Positions 37,034 through 45,685 of a DNA stretch of 64,000 nt are shown in pieces. Made by a program: the position numbers and the translations under genes. The stretch comes from Methylomonas sp. MK1 (lineage in GTDB: Bacteria; Pseudomonadota; Gammaproteobacteria; Methylococcales; Methylomonadaceae): NCBI RefSeq assembly GCF_000365425.1, contig NZ_AQOV01000001.1, positions 558,001 to 622,000 on the forward strand. The letters run 5' to 3'. Within the stretch, counting starts at the first letter, position 1. Every line of letters starts with the position of its first letter. Under the pieces are notes generated by a model. That model was not told where the DNA came from. It did not search any database and saw only the letters and a list, made by a program, of their open reading frames with translations.

Positions 37034-37061
37034 AGGCTGGGATGAACAACGTGAATCCCAG
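37034..37061. repeat. REP-like hairpin
   Basis: CTGGGAT (37037-37043) and ATCCCAG (37055-37061) flank GAACAACGTGA. The stretch resembles the widespread 'TAGGxTGGGATGAAC...GTGAATCCCA' interspersed repeat of proteobacteria and follows the broken attC site. Confidence 0.5.
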
Positions 37062-37140
37062 TATAAAAGCCGTCAAGCTGGGTGTCGCTACCCATTAGTT
37101 TTCACAAACTTCAGGGTATTGGTAAATATGCTAACCGGCA

Positions 37141-37332
37141 TTAATGCCGATCAATTTCCTTCGCTTGTGCCCCGCTATCAATGGCTTTATCAATCAACAT
37201 CACGCTACCCCTTATCAAGGCGGCAAAGAGCAATATGGAAAAGACCAATCCCATCGGTAATATACCCAGCAAACCGGCGATAACAATGGTCAGCATAGCT
37301 ATGCCGGTATTTCCTATCTTAGCGATCTTCAT
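37141..37332 (-). CDS. Small membrane protein, hypothetical
   Basis: The 63-aa product has two hydrophobic segments (IAMLTIVIAGLLGILPMGLVF, split by a Pro, and ILLFAALIRGSVMLI) and a charged end. A GGAGG-like GGGAGG lies just before the ATG. No family is recognised. It stands alone between the cassette region and the AAA+ ATPase gene; a 14-bp palindrome (CGGCATTAATGCCG, 37136-37149) covers the stop codon. Confidence 0.55.
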   Translation of the reverse strand: MKIAKIGNTGIAMLTIVIAGLLGILPMGLVFSILLFAALIRGSVMLIDKAIDSGAQAKEIDRH

Positions 37333-37510
37333 TTGGCCTCCCGGACCGTTTATCGGTCGAAACGAAATCTCGCATTCACTATATCGGCTTATTGAAATTC
37401 AACAATACACGCAAGCGGTAATTTATTGTTTTACTTAATAAAACAGTAACAATATTAAGTGTATTTGTGATTCACCCCTATTCGATGCAAACAGCCACCC
37501 GATTTTTAAA

Positions 37511-39217
37511 TTAGGCGGCTTTGTCCAACAACTCCAGGCCTCTAAACACCGAACAACGCTTGAACACATCCAGTTCCGGCGCCAATTTCTTTTGCTGACA
37601 GAACTTAGCGACCAATTTGGTCAGGCCCTTGATGTCGCGGCCGGTGGCACCGGGAAAAATGGCCGCCAGTTCGTCGATCAACTCTTCCTTGACCGGCAGG
37701 CTAAATTGCTCGGTCATCACTCGCCAGATTTTGCATCGATCAGCGTGATCCGGGGCGTGATAGCGCAACATGGCGATACAACGGGAAATGATGGCTTCGT
37801 CTATGTCGTCCACTCGGTTGGTGGTCAAAAACAGCAGCCCGTTGAAATACTCCAGCACCCGCAAGAACACACCTACCACGGCATTAGAAGCCAGGTTGTC
37901 GGCGCGGCTTTTGATGTACACGTCGGCTTCGTCTATCAACATCACCGCGCCCCAGCGCTGGGCACGGATCAAAGTGTCCTTCAAGGTTTTTTCCATCTCG
38001 GCGACGTTTAAACCCAACTGCCCGGAATGCACCCGGTACAAAGGCCGCTTGATGATTTCCGAATACACCTCGGCGGTCAGCGTCTTGCCCACGCCGGCCG
38101 GTCCGGCGCAAAGCACCGTGGTACCGCCGGATTTGCCGGCGACGATATCGTCCATCAGCATGTCCATTTCCGCCGTCAGGATGTCGATCAAATCGGTTTG
38201 TTCCGGCGGCAGTATCAGCTTTTGTTTCAATTCCGGTTGATAAACATAAGGCTGGGTGTCATCGACATACACCCAGACGTGGTGATGCAATTCCAAATGA
38301 AACATCAGGATATAGCCATGCACCGGCATCTCCGTGAACATACCCTTGGGTACCTCGGCTTTGGCGGCTTCCATCGCGCTTTCGGTTTTACTGTCGTAAC
38401 GCATGCTTTTGCCGGCTTTGCGTAGATAAGTGCCGAGAATGTCGCCGGACGCGTCCAGACTCAACGCCCGTTCGCTGAGGATATTTTCGTCGTTGACCAA
38501 GCGGCAGATCCCGCCACCGGAGGACATGACTACCGTATTCTTGCGCGTCCAGTCGCTGCTGCGATGGCTGGCGGTTGGATCCTCGGCGTATTCGCCGGTC
38601 CCCCAGCCGGAAAACTGCTCGCCATAGCGGGCCCGCCAATCGAAATACCGCGCGGTAGCCTCATCGTAACTGGCGATTAATTCCGGGGTTTCTTTTAAAT
38701 AACCTTTGGTGGCAAAAATTTCCGGGATGGTTTTGTTAGCCAAATCTTTGCTCCGGATGATCAGGCTCTCAACCATGATTTTACCCTTGGTGTTGGCTTT
38801 CAATTCGATCAGGATCCGTCCGGCTTCCTCTTCTCCCGGTGGGGTGTAATCCAGGCGGGTGACCAGATAGGCCAAGGTTCTGCCGGACGGCTGCACATGA
38901 AACAGCCAACCACGCAGCCCGCCATCCAAAAAATAGTTGGCAATGGCCGGCAGCAGCATTTCCAGTTGATCGACGTTATAACGATGGCTGTCATCGGCCA
39001 GCGCCGCTTGCAAGGCTATCAATAGCGCCGCTTGCTGTTGTAAGGCTTCACCGTGTTGCAAGTAGATGTCGGCCAGACTGGCTAATTCGGCCTCACTGAG
39101 TAAATCGTAAGGCACTTGCGCCTTGGTGCCAAAACGCAATTGCTCATTGATGCTTTGCAAGCGCGGGTGATCGTTAAGCAGTTGTTCGAGATGACGTTTG
39201 TCGATGGTTAATTTCAT
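37511..39217 (-). CDS. AAA+ ATPase with a long N-terminal region
   Basis: The 568-aa protein has a C-terminal AAA+ domain: Walker A GPAGVGKT (372-379), Walker B VMLIDEAD (425-432), sensor 1 TTN (465-467) and a lid region with GATGRDIKGL. The N-terminal 340 residues are of unknown fold and include HLELHHHVWVYVDD before the ATPase core. It resembles chromosomal 'ATP-binding protein' families distantly related to CbxX/Vps4-type ATPases, probably remodelling a protein partner. It follows the orphan Fe-S protein gene by four bases, so they are one operon. Confidence 0.85.
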   Translation of the reverse strand: MKLTIDKRHLEQLLNDHPRLQSINEQLRFGTKAQVPYDLLSEAELASLADIYLQHGEALQQQAALLIALQAALADDSHRYNVDQLEMLLPAIANYFLDGGLRGWLFHVQPSGRTLAYLVTRLDYTPPGEEEAGRILIELKANTKGKIMVESLIIRSKDLANKTIPEIFATKGYLKETPELIASYDEATARYFDWRARYGEQFSGWGTGEYAEDPTASHRSSDWTRKNTVVMSSGGGICRLVNDENILSERALSLDASGDILGTYLRKAGKSMRYDSKTESAMEAAKAEVPKGMFTEMPVHGYILMFHLELHHHVWVYVDDTQPYVYQPELKQKLILPPEQTDLIDILTAEMDMLMDDIVAGKSGGTTVLCAGPAGVGKTLTAEVYSEIIKRPLYRVHSGQLGLNVAEMEKTLKDTLIRAQRWGAVMLIDEADVYIKSRADNLASNAVVGVFLRVLEYFNGLLFLTTNRVDDIDEAIISRCIAMLRYHAPDHADRCKIWRVMTEQFSLPVKEELIDELAAIFPGATGRDIKGLTKLVAKFCQQKKLAPELDVFKRCSVFRGLELLDKAA

Positions 39218-39221
39218 AGCA

Positions 39222-40577
39222 TCAATCCTGTGACGGTAAGGCTAAACAAAGTACTTCGGCTAAATGCAGGGGCTTGGCAAAGCCGCCATTGCCGATCTGC
39301 TGCTGACAAGAGAAACCATTGCTGACCAGCAGTGCGTCAGGTTCGGCGCGCAGCGCTGGAAATAAGGCCAACTCGGCCATGGCTTGGGCTTGGTCGTAAT
39401 GCTCGGCTTCGACACCAAAATTGCCGGCCATGCCGCAGCAGGACGATTCGATCAGCTCGAATTTCAAATCCGGCAGTTGCTTGAGCAGTTTGCGAACCGA
39501 CTTGATGGCGCCGACTGCTTTTTGGTGGCAGTGGCCGTGCAGCAGCAAACTATTGACGCCGGGGATGGCTTGAAACTCGATAGGCCAACGCTTTGCGGCT
39601 TGTTCGCGGACGATAAACTCTTCCAGTAACAAGACCTTTTCCGCCAGCTTTTGCGCCGGTTCGCCTAAACCCAGCTTTAAATATTCGTCGCGTAAACTCA
39701 GAATGCAGGATGGCTCCAGGCCAATGATCGTGCGCCCCGCAGCGACATGCTCGGCTAGCGCCGCCACCATGCGCTGCGCTTCGATGCGGGCCTTATCGAT
39801 CAGACCGTTGGAAAAATAAGTGCGGCCGCAGCATATGGGCCGATCAGCTTCATCGCCAGCCAAGGGCGTAGCGATATGAACATGATAACCGGCGGTATTC
39901 AGCAGCTTTTTAGCGGCTTCGGCGGCGGCCGGATTGAAGTAATAATTGAAGGTATCGACCAGCAGCACAACCTGTTTCTCGACTAACTCCGGATGCAAAC
40001 TTAATTCGGATTGGGCTGGCACCTGAAACGCTTGCGCGGCAGGTTCCGGCAAGCGGACTTTGGCGCTGATGCCCAGCCAGGCTTCGCCTAAACGCGCCAG
40101 CAGCGGCATGCGATTGCGCCATTGAATTAAGGGCCGGAGCGCGCGCCAACGCAGTATTTTCGGTAACTCCGCCCACAAGCGCCGCCGTAGCGTCAAGCCA
40201 TTGCGCTGCACTTGCTGCGCCAGAAACTCGGCCTTGATCAAGGCCATGTCCACTTCGTTCTCGCACTCGCGCTTGCAGCCTTTGCAACTGATGCACAAGG
40301 CCATGGTTTCGGCGAGTTCCGGATTGAAAAAGGCGGCGTCATTATCGGCGTTCAAAGCCGCCTTCAACGCCCTTACTCGCCCCCCCGGCGATAAACCGGG
40401 ATTTTGCGTCACCCTAAAACTGGGGCACATCACCCCTTTAGCATCCCGTTCGCATTGCTTGCTGCCGATGCACACTGCCACGGCCTTGGCGAAATCGGCA
40501 CCGTGTTTAGGAATATCGGCATAGGCGTCGCCCATCCCGGCGTTTTCATAAGACGACCAATCCAGAAACAGTTTCAT
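39222..40577 (-). CDS. (Fe-S)-binding oxidoreductase half, YdiJ/GlpC-like
   Basis: The 451-aa protein corresponds to the C-terminal Fe-S half of fused FAD/Fe-S dehydrogenases such as YdiJ (D-2-hydroxyglutarate type). It has a first cluster segment (CIGSKQCERDAKGVMCPSFR), a second CISCKGCKRECENEVDM, and the CCG-type segments ICCGRTYFSNG, LHGHCHQKA and SSCCGMAGNFG. The FAD-binding half is absent and the region upstream of the start is non-coding, so it is an orphan electron-transfer subunit. It probably passes electrons from a flavin partner encoded elsewhere. It is co-transcribed with the AAA+ ATPase. GTG 40583 is an alternative start. Confidence 0.82.
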   Translation of the reverse strand: MKLFLDWSSYENAGMGDAYADIPKHGADFAKAVAVCIGSKQCERDAKGVMCPSFRVTQNPGLSPGGRVRALKAALNADNDAAFFNPELAETMALCISCKGCKRECENEVDMALIKAEFLAQQVQRNGLTLRRRLWAELPKILRWRALRPLIQWRNRMPLLARLGEAWLGISAKVRLPEPAAQAFQVPAQSELSLHPELVEKQVVLLVDTFNYYFNPAAAEAAKKLLNTAGYHVHIATPLAGDEADRPICCGRTYFSNGLIDKARIEAQRMVAALAEHVAAGRTIIGLEPSCILSLRDEYLKLGLGEPAQKLAEKVLLLEEFIVREQAAKRWPIEFQAIPGVNSLLLHGHCHQKAVGAIKSVRKLLKQLPDLKFELIESSCCGMAGNFGVEAEHYDQAQAMAELALFPALRAEPDALLVSNGFSCQQQIGNGGFAKPLHLAEVLCLALPSQD

Positions 40578-40637
40578 AGGCACCAGGCTGAATAAAAACC
40601 TAGATCAAGCAAAAACAAAGCCAGTCGGACCGGCATA

Positions 40638-40705
40638 GGGCGGATAAACGCAACGCATCCCGCTTTCCCGTCAGTGCTTGGCGGATGCGCTGCGCTTATC
40701 CGCCC
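40638..40705. repeat. REP-like inverted repeat
   Basis: GGGCGGATAAACGCAACGCATCC (split here as GGGCGGATAAACG and CAACGCATCC) at 40638-40660 is repeated inverted as GGCGGATGCGCTGCG plus CTTATCCGCCC at 40680-40705. This is the common proteobacterial 'GGGCGGATAAGCGCAGCGCATCCGCC' interspersed palindrome. It lies in the promoter-side gap of the Fe-S gene; the gap 40584-40901 holds no gene I can support. Confidence 0.75.
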
Positions 40706-40901
40706 GGCCTTTGCTGCGATTGTGACAATTCCCCACCGGATTGTTGCTCAGCACGCTGTAGCAAACCCGACAATCCGCGGGAGCCGCGCACGTTTTGTCA
40801 CAGCGTTACCGGGCCAAATTACCGGCGACCCCAGGTAATTCGGGTCACCTATTTCGGCACAAATATTGCGGTAATTAGTTTTTTTGCCTGGGAAAATTGA
40901 A

Positions 40902-41210
40902 GTGGAATTAGAAAACTGCGATACCCGCTATTTCATTAGCTATAGCGGCGTAAAACTACCGTTGAAACTGGTCAACGAACTCGAAGACGAAAGCCATCTG
41001 GAAAACCGCAACACTTACTTTCGCGGCTGCTACGATGCTGATCAGCGTCTGATGCTGCTGGAAAAACTCGTCTACGGGGAAGTGGAATTGCGCCATGTCT
41101 ACGCCTACCATGCTAACGGCACGCTGGCCGAAGCGGAAATTACCGATGCGGATGGCGAGATCAACCTATTGCGTTTTGACGAATCGGGGGCAGCTTTGGA
41201 ATTGGATTAA
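40902..41210 (+). CDS. Conserved hypothetical protein
   Basis: The product is 102 aa from the GTG at 40902, which has GGGA nine bases upstream; a TTG six codons earlier is possible. Segments: NCDTRYFISYSGVKLPLKLVNE, NTYFRGCYDADQRL and FDESGAALELD. It is acidic, soluble and beta-rich. I think it belongs to a small family of unknown function common in methanotrophs (possibly DUF6156), but this is from memory. It stands alone. Confidence 0.65.
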   Translation: MELENCDTRYFISYSGVKLPLKLVNELEDESHLENRNTYFRGCYDADQRLMLLEKLVYGEVELRHVYAYHANGTLAEAEITDADGEINLLRFDESGAALELD

Positions 41211-41424
41211 CAGGCAGGTGGAAAACTCATGAATATTTCCTCTTCCCCAGAATCCAGTGTTTTTTTCAACAGCCGGTTAGCCAAATACTGCCGAACCTCG
41301 AAGTCGTGGAATAGATTCATAATCCTTTGCCATAGGCAATCCGCCACCGCCTGAAATACAATATGCAGTTACCGCCTTGACAGCGGCAACCGACATTTTG
41401 TTTTTTATAAAACCGCAAACCAGC

Positions 41425-42027
41425 ATGAGCAAAGACATCCGCATCCAACGCCTCAGCGGCGACGCCCTGATTCAATACATTCCGGAACTGGCGCGACTGC
41501 GCATCGAGGTGTTCCGGGATTTTCCGTATTTGTACGACGGCGATTACGAGTACGAGAAGAAATACCTGCAAACTTACATAAACTGCCCGGAAAGCGTCAT
41601 CGTGCTGGCGTTCGATGGCGACGCCATCATCGGCGCATCGACTGCGATTCCATTGAAATACGAAACCGACGAGGTCAAAAAACCATTCGTTGAGAACGGC
41701 TACAACCCGGATGAAGTGTTTTATTGCGGCGAATCAGTGCTTAACAAAGCCTATCGCGGCTTGGGCATCGGCGTACGCTTCTTCGAACAACGCGAAGCCC
41801 ATGCCGAAGATTTAGGCGGCTTCAAACATATCACCTTCTGCTGTGTTGAGCGTCCACTTGACCACCCGCGCCGGCCAGCCGATTACGTGCCGCTAGACGC
41901 TTTCTGGAACAAGCGCGGCTACGTCAAACATCCCGAGCTGAAAACCACTTACACCTGGAAAGATCTCGACGACACTGCAGAAACCGCCAAACCCATGACT
42001 TTTTGGTTGAGAGAAGACCGTGCCTAA
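41425..42027 (+). CDS. GNAT-family N-acetyltransferase
   Basis: The 200-aa protein starts at ATG 41425 (MSKDIRIQRLSGDALIQY). GNAT features: RIEVFRDFPYLYDGDY, VIVLAFDGDAIIGASTAIPL, and the acetyl-CoA loop VLNKAYRGLGIGVRFFEQ. It overlaps the nitrilase gene by eight bases, and GNAT-nitrilase pairs and fusions are recurrent, which suggests a shared amide or amine substrate. Confidence 0.85.
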   Translation: MSKDIRIQRLSGDALIQYIPELARLRIEVFRDFPYLYDGDYEYEKKYLQTYINCPESVIVLAFDGDAIIGASTAIPLKYETDEVKKPFVENGYNPDEVFYCGESVLNKAYRGLGIGVRFFEQREAHAEDLGGFKHITFCCVERPLDHPRRPADYVPLDAFWNKRGYVKHPELKTTYTWKDLDDTAETAKPMTFWLREDRA

Positions 42028-42880
42028 AATCGCCAGCGCCCAATACGACATCAGCTTCCTGGAAACCTGGGAAAACTTCGCAGCCAAGGCTCGCCGCTGG
42101 GTAAAAGAAGCTGCGGACAACAAAGCCGAAATCCTGCTGTTTCCAGAATATGCCTGCATGGAATTGGCATCCTTGTTTCCGAAGGAAGTTTATTCCTCAC
42201 TAAACGGCCAGCTAGATGCCTTGCAAACCTTGCTGCCCGGCTATCTGGAATTGTTCAAAACCCTGGCTGCCGAGTACCGGGTTTATATTCAGGCCGGCAC
42301 CTATCCGGTCAAACACGACAGCGGCGAATTTCGCAATCATGCTTATTTCTTCACCCCGCAAGGCGACGTGGATTATCAAGAAAAACTGACCATGACTCGC
42401 TTTGAGAACGAGCAGTGGCATATTTCGCGCGGCCTGGACATAAAATTGTTCGATACCGTATTCGGTAAAGTCGCGATCAACATTTGCTACGACAGCGAGT
42501 TCCCACACTACGCCCGCCAGCAAGCCGAACGCGATGCCAGCTTGATTCTGGTCCCAAGTTGCACCGACACCGAAGCAGGCTATTATCGAGTCCGCATCGG
42601 CTGCCAGGCCCGCGCTTTGGAAAATCAATGCTATGTGGTGCAAGCCTCATTGGTCGGTAACGCAGATTGGTCGGAAGCGGTGGATGTGAACTGCGGTGCG
42701 GCGGCGATTTACACGCCGGTAGATCGTGGATTTCCCAACAATGGCATTTTGGCGATTGGTGAATACAATCAGGCGCAATGGGTGTATGCCGACCTGGATT
42801 TAGCGGCTGTGGATACCGTGCGTCAGGAAGGCCAGGTGTTCAATTATCGGGACTGGCCTAAGCAGTTCGATTGCCAATAA
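42020..42880 (+). CDS. Carbon-nitrogen hydrolase (nitrilase superfamily)
   Basis: The 286-aa enzyme has the complete triad E43 (LLFPEYACME), K122 (YQEKLTMTRFE) and C156 (INICYDSEFP). It begins with a GTG at 42020 that overlaps the GNAT gene. The motif order fits the branch of omega-amidases and related GNAT-linked hydrolases. The substrate is unknown. The pair is a likely operon. Confidence 0.88.
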   Translation: MPKIASAQYDISFLETWENFAAKARRWVKEAADNKAEILLFPEYACMELASLFPKEVYSSLNGQLDALQTLLPGYLELFKTLAAEYRVYIQAGTYPVKHDSGEFRNHAYFFTPQGDVDYQEKLTMTRFENEQWHISRGLDIKLFDTVFGKVAINICYDSEFPHYARQQAERDASLILVPSCTDTEAGYYRVRIGCQARALENQCYVVQASLVGNADWSEAVDVNCGAAAIYTPVDRGFPNNGILAIGEYNQAQWVYADLDLAAVDTVRQEGQVFNYRDWPKQFDCQ

Positions 42881-42945
42881 TCGTTTCTTTGGAGAGGACA
42901 AGTCAAACTCTTGGCTTACCTGTCATACAATTCTCGGTCTTGCGG

Positions 42946-43776
42946 TCAGTGCCCAGCGGAGAGAATCCGCTCTATAGCAGTCAGCGCCGCCAATGCCGAC
43001 ATGGCAAGCGAAATACTGCCTTTGGGGGCGTTCGATTCGTCCAGGTTGATACGAAGCAACGTACCGGGAAAACTTTCTCCGACCCAGCGAATTGGGCCTA
43101 TTGCCGAGCCGACACCCAATTCAATGACCACGACTTGTTGATGCACGGCCTGTAAACGCCAATCCAGATATCGCTTTTGTTGTTGCCGGGCACGATGCTC
43201 TAACCAAAAGGCATCGTCAAACATCAAAATATTGGGACGGGCAAATCCGCCGCAATCGGGGCAAAAAGGCAAGGAGCCCTGGGCTATCATACTGTGGCTG
43301 TCCACCGTTAGCTGGAGTGTTTTAATAGGCCAAATTCTTTGGTTACAAGGCATGCAACATTGCAAGTAATGGATCGAACCGTGACATTCGTAAATGCTTT
43401 CTTCGGCAAACCCCGCCTTTTGAAAATGTCCGTCCACATTGCTGGTGTAAACAAAACCCGGATTGGGCTTGCTGTCGAACCAGCTTTTCAACAGTTTAAA
43501 ACCGGCATGCGGCTGCGTATTTCCATACGAATGGTAACGAGCGCCGTAAAAGCCCCAGGCGCGTCTCGGTTCGTTAAAAAACCATTGCGGATTCGCTAGA
43601 TCCTGGAACGTCAAGCCTTCGGCGGCATAGCTTGGATGTGTGCGCCAGAAGCCTTGCTTGCCGCGGAAATCCGGCAAGCCGGAATCGACACCCATGCCGG
43701 CACCGGCGGTAATCAACAGCGTGTCCGCATCGGCGATGGCTTGGGCGGCACGCAAAATCGCGTTTTGTTGGTTCAC
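42946..43776 (-). CDS. SIR2-family NAD-dependent protein deacetylase
   Basis: The 276-aa sirtuin has NAD-binding GAGMGVDSGLPDFRG (25-39), TSNVDGHFQKAG, the catalytic histidine H132 (ECHGS), and a zinc site from C140/C144 and C172/C175. NAD-dependent removal of acyl groups from lysine is the family activity. It is convergent with the nitrilase gene and is followed in its transcription direction by nothing closer than 65 bases. Confidence 0.9.
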   Translation of the reverse strand: MNQQNAILRAAQAIADADTLLITAGAGMGVDSGLPDFRGKQGFWRTHPSYAAEGLTFQDLANPQWFFNEPRRAWGFYGARYHSYGNTQPHAGFKLLKSWFDSKPNPGFVYTSNVDGHFQKAGFAEESIYECHGSIHYLQCCMPCNQRIWPIKTLQLTVDSHSMIAQGSLPFCPDCGGFARPNILMFDDAFWLEHRARQQQKRYLDWRLQAVHQQVVVIELGVGSAIGPIRWVGESFPGTLLRINLDESNAPKGSISLAMSALAALTAIERILSAGH

Positions 43777-43921
43777 GCTGCATTTCCCGCTTGCTGTGGC
43801 CTCTTGCGGCGCAGGTAACGATTATCTGACATCTTATTGGCTCCAGTGATTGCAAACAGACAATCTACCGGAAGCATGCGACAAAACCGGTCGTTTAATC
43901 TCGACATTTTCACATTGCGCC

Positions 43922-44674
43922 TTAGTTTAAAAACAACAAAGTTTTCGCTTGAGCAAGCGTCACTTTTTCGCCGAACAAGTTGGTATAGGCTTGCAACTTA
44001 TGCAATGTACTCTCCAACTCTCTGACGTCCGAGCAAATCCGCCTAGCGATAAGGCGAGCGATGTCCATGTCCAACTCGAAACCGGCACTCATAGCCTTAC
44101 CGCGAAGCATTTCAATTCGAGCATCATAGTCTGGCATGACAATTTCCACGGATAGGCTATTGATAAAACGTAATTTCAGCCACTCATTTAATTGTTCGAG
44201 TTCATCAATGGATATCGTTCCAGCCAGCGCTATTTGTCGTTTGCTCTGGGAAACATTTTCAAGAAGGTTAAGAAAGCCTTCCCAAACCGGCTTTTTATGG
44301 ATCAATAGTTGAATATCATCAACCAGCCATAAGTCAACACTTTCAAAATATTCGATTAATTTTTCTTCTGAGTCAGAACGAATCGCCTGCACCCAATCGT
44401 GCACAAATTGCTCCGCGGATTGATAAATAATCGAAACATCCTGTCGCTGTAGCGAAGCGGCCTTGGCAATCCCTTTAAGCAAATGTGTCTTACCCAACCC
44501 AATGCCGCCGTAGATGAGGAATGGGTTGCAACTCCGCACACCATTTCTCGAAAACTCAATACACGCTGCTTTGGCGAGCCGATTGGCTCCAGCTTTGACA
44601 AAGTTGCCGAAGTCATAGTCGCCGGAAAGAAAATCCGAATAATTGCTTATTGGACAAATCGACAGCTTGTTCAT
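43922..44674 (-). CDS. DnaA-like AAA+ ATPase lacking the DNA-binding domain
   Basis: This 250-aa protein is a DnaA domain III homologue: YDFGNFVKAGANRLAKAACI, Walker A GGIGLGKTHLL (56-66), Walker B LWLVDDIQLL (115-124), then RFINSLSVEIVMPDYDARIEML and the sensor 2 region SDVRELESTLHKLQAY. Domain IV (DNA binding) and domains I-II are missing. Hda (E. coli) has a similar size and regulates DnaA, but Hda normally has a clamp-binding N-terminus, which is not seen here. It is 10 bases from the WYL gene. It could modulate initiation or serve a mobile element. Confidence 0.8.
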   Translation of the reverse strand: MNKLSICPISNYSDFLSGDYDFGNFVKAGANRLAKAACIEFSRNGVRSCNPFLIYGGIGLGKTHLLKGIAKAASLQRQDVSIIYQSAEQFVHDWVQAIRSDSEEKLIEYFESVDLWLVDDIQLLIHKKPVWEGFLNLLENVSQSKRQIALAGTISIDELEQLNEWLKLRFINSLSVEIVMPDYDARIEMLRGKAMSAGFELDMDIARLIARRICSDVRELESTLHKLQAYTNLFGEKVTLAQAKTLLFLN

Positions 44675-44683
44675 ACCGCAAGC

Positions 44684-45676
44684 CTACATACCGTATATTT
44701 TGCCCAGCAATCGAACGGTTTCGGCAAACGTTTGCCTTAGCGAATCCGGCTCCAGCACCTCTATATCCGCACCGAATCCTCGCAACCACCAACGCAGTTG
44801 CAACGTATCTTTTACCGAAGCCTGCAACCGGAAATAACCGTCCTCGAGCGCCGTAATCCGCTGATCGGTGCTCAGCGGCGTTTCCGACAAGTGCTTACGC
44901 ACCCAGGGAGAAATTTTCACTACCAGCTGAATGTCGGCGTCAGGCGCAGTTGGGTAGTCGAACTCGCCGGATGTTATATAAATATCCGGATCGTAATCCG
45001 CAGGCACGGTAACTGCCTTATCCAGCAATATAGCCTGTCCGAAACGATGCAACGCCAATTGTTTTACATCCTGATAATCCCACAACGTCGCCAGCAGATA
45101 AGCCACATTGCCCCGGAATATCAAGCCCAACGGGTTGACTTCGTACTGTTTGGTGGCTTCGTCCCGCCGCAGATAGCCGGCTGAAAAACGCCGATTTTTC
45201 AACAGCGCTTCGTACACCACCTTCAATACCTCGGCATCGATTTGCGGTGACAACAAAGATTGATTAGCGGGAATCGCTCTGACTTTATCCGGCCAATGGG
45301 CCAATGGCGAATGTTTCAGCGTACCGTCGGCCAACGCGAAATAATCGGCCAAATGCGCTCTGACGGATAACGGCAATAACGGAATTAAAAACTGCTCAAC
45401 TAGTTTGAATGTCAGCGCCTCATCCGCCGACATCAATGGAAATTGCATACGTGCGGATTGCTTCGGCCAGAACCAGCATAAGGGCTTGGTTTCATCCGAA
45501 CTGGTGAAGGGAAACAAGCCTGATGAAGACAGCTTATTTAAATCCCGCTGCACCGTCCTGATGTCCACCTCGTAACCTAAGTCTTGTAGTTTTTTCAGCA
45601 AATCCGGGGTGGTAATAGACTCCGGTTCTTTGGGGATGAAGCGGAGCATTTGGAAGTAGCGGAGGATGGTGTCCAT
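44684..45676 (-). CDS. WYL-domain transcriptional regulator
   Basis: The 330-aa protein has an N-terminal winged helix (DLLKKLQDLGYEVDIRTVQRDLNKL, about 26-50), a WYL domain (about 145-235, GYLRRDEATKQYEVNPLGLIF with YLLATLWDYQDVKQLALHR) and a WCX extension at the end. WYL proteins bind nucleic-acid-like ligands and often repress defence or DNA-repair genes. Here it precedes a DnaA-like gene and follows an AT-rich unknown gene and a broken AAA ATPase gene on the same strand. Confidence 0.9.
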   Translation of the reverse strand: MDTILRYFQMLRFIPKEPESITTPDLLKKLQDLGYEVDIRTVQRDLNKLSSSGLFPFTSSDETKPLCWFWPKQSARMQFPLMSADEALTFKLVEQFLIPLLPLSVRAHLADYFALADGTLKHSPLAHWPDKVRAIPANQSLLSPQIDAEVLKVVYEALLKNRRFSAGYLRRDEATKQYEVNPLGLIFRGNVAYLLATLWDYQDVKQLALHRFGQAILLDKAVTVPADYDPDIYITSGEFDYPTAPDADIQLVVKISPWVRKHLSETPLSTDQRITALEDGYFRLQASVKDTLQLRWWLRGFGADIEVLEPDSLRQTFAETVRLLGKIYGM

Positions 45677-45685
45677 TTTAAAACA

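Noticed and set aside
40685..40900. 71-aa ORF in the gap upstream of the Fe-S gene
   Set aside because: It starts inside a REP-like repeat and is rich in Cys and Pro without motif spacing.
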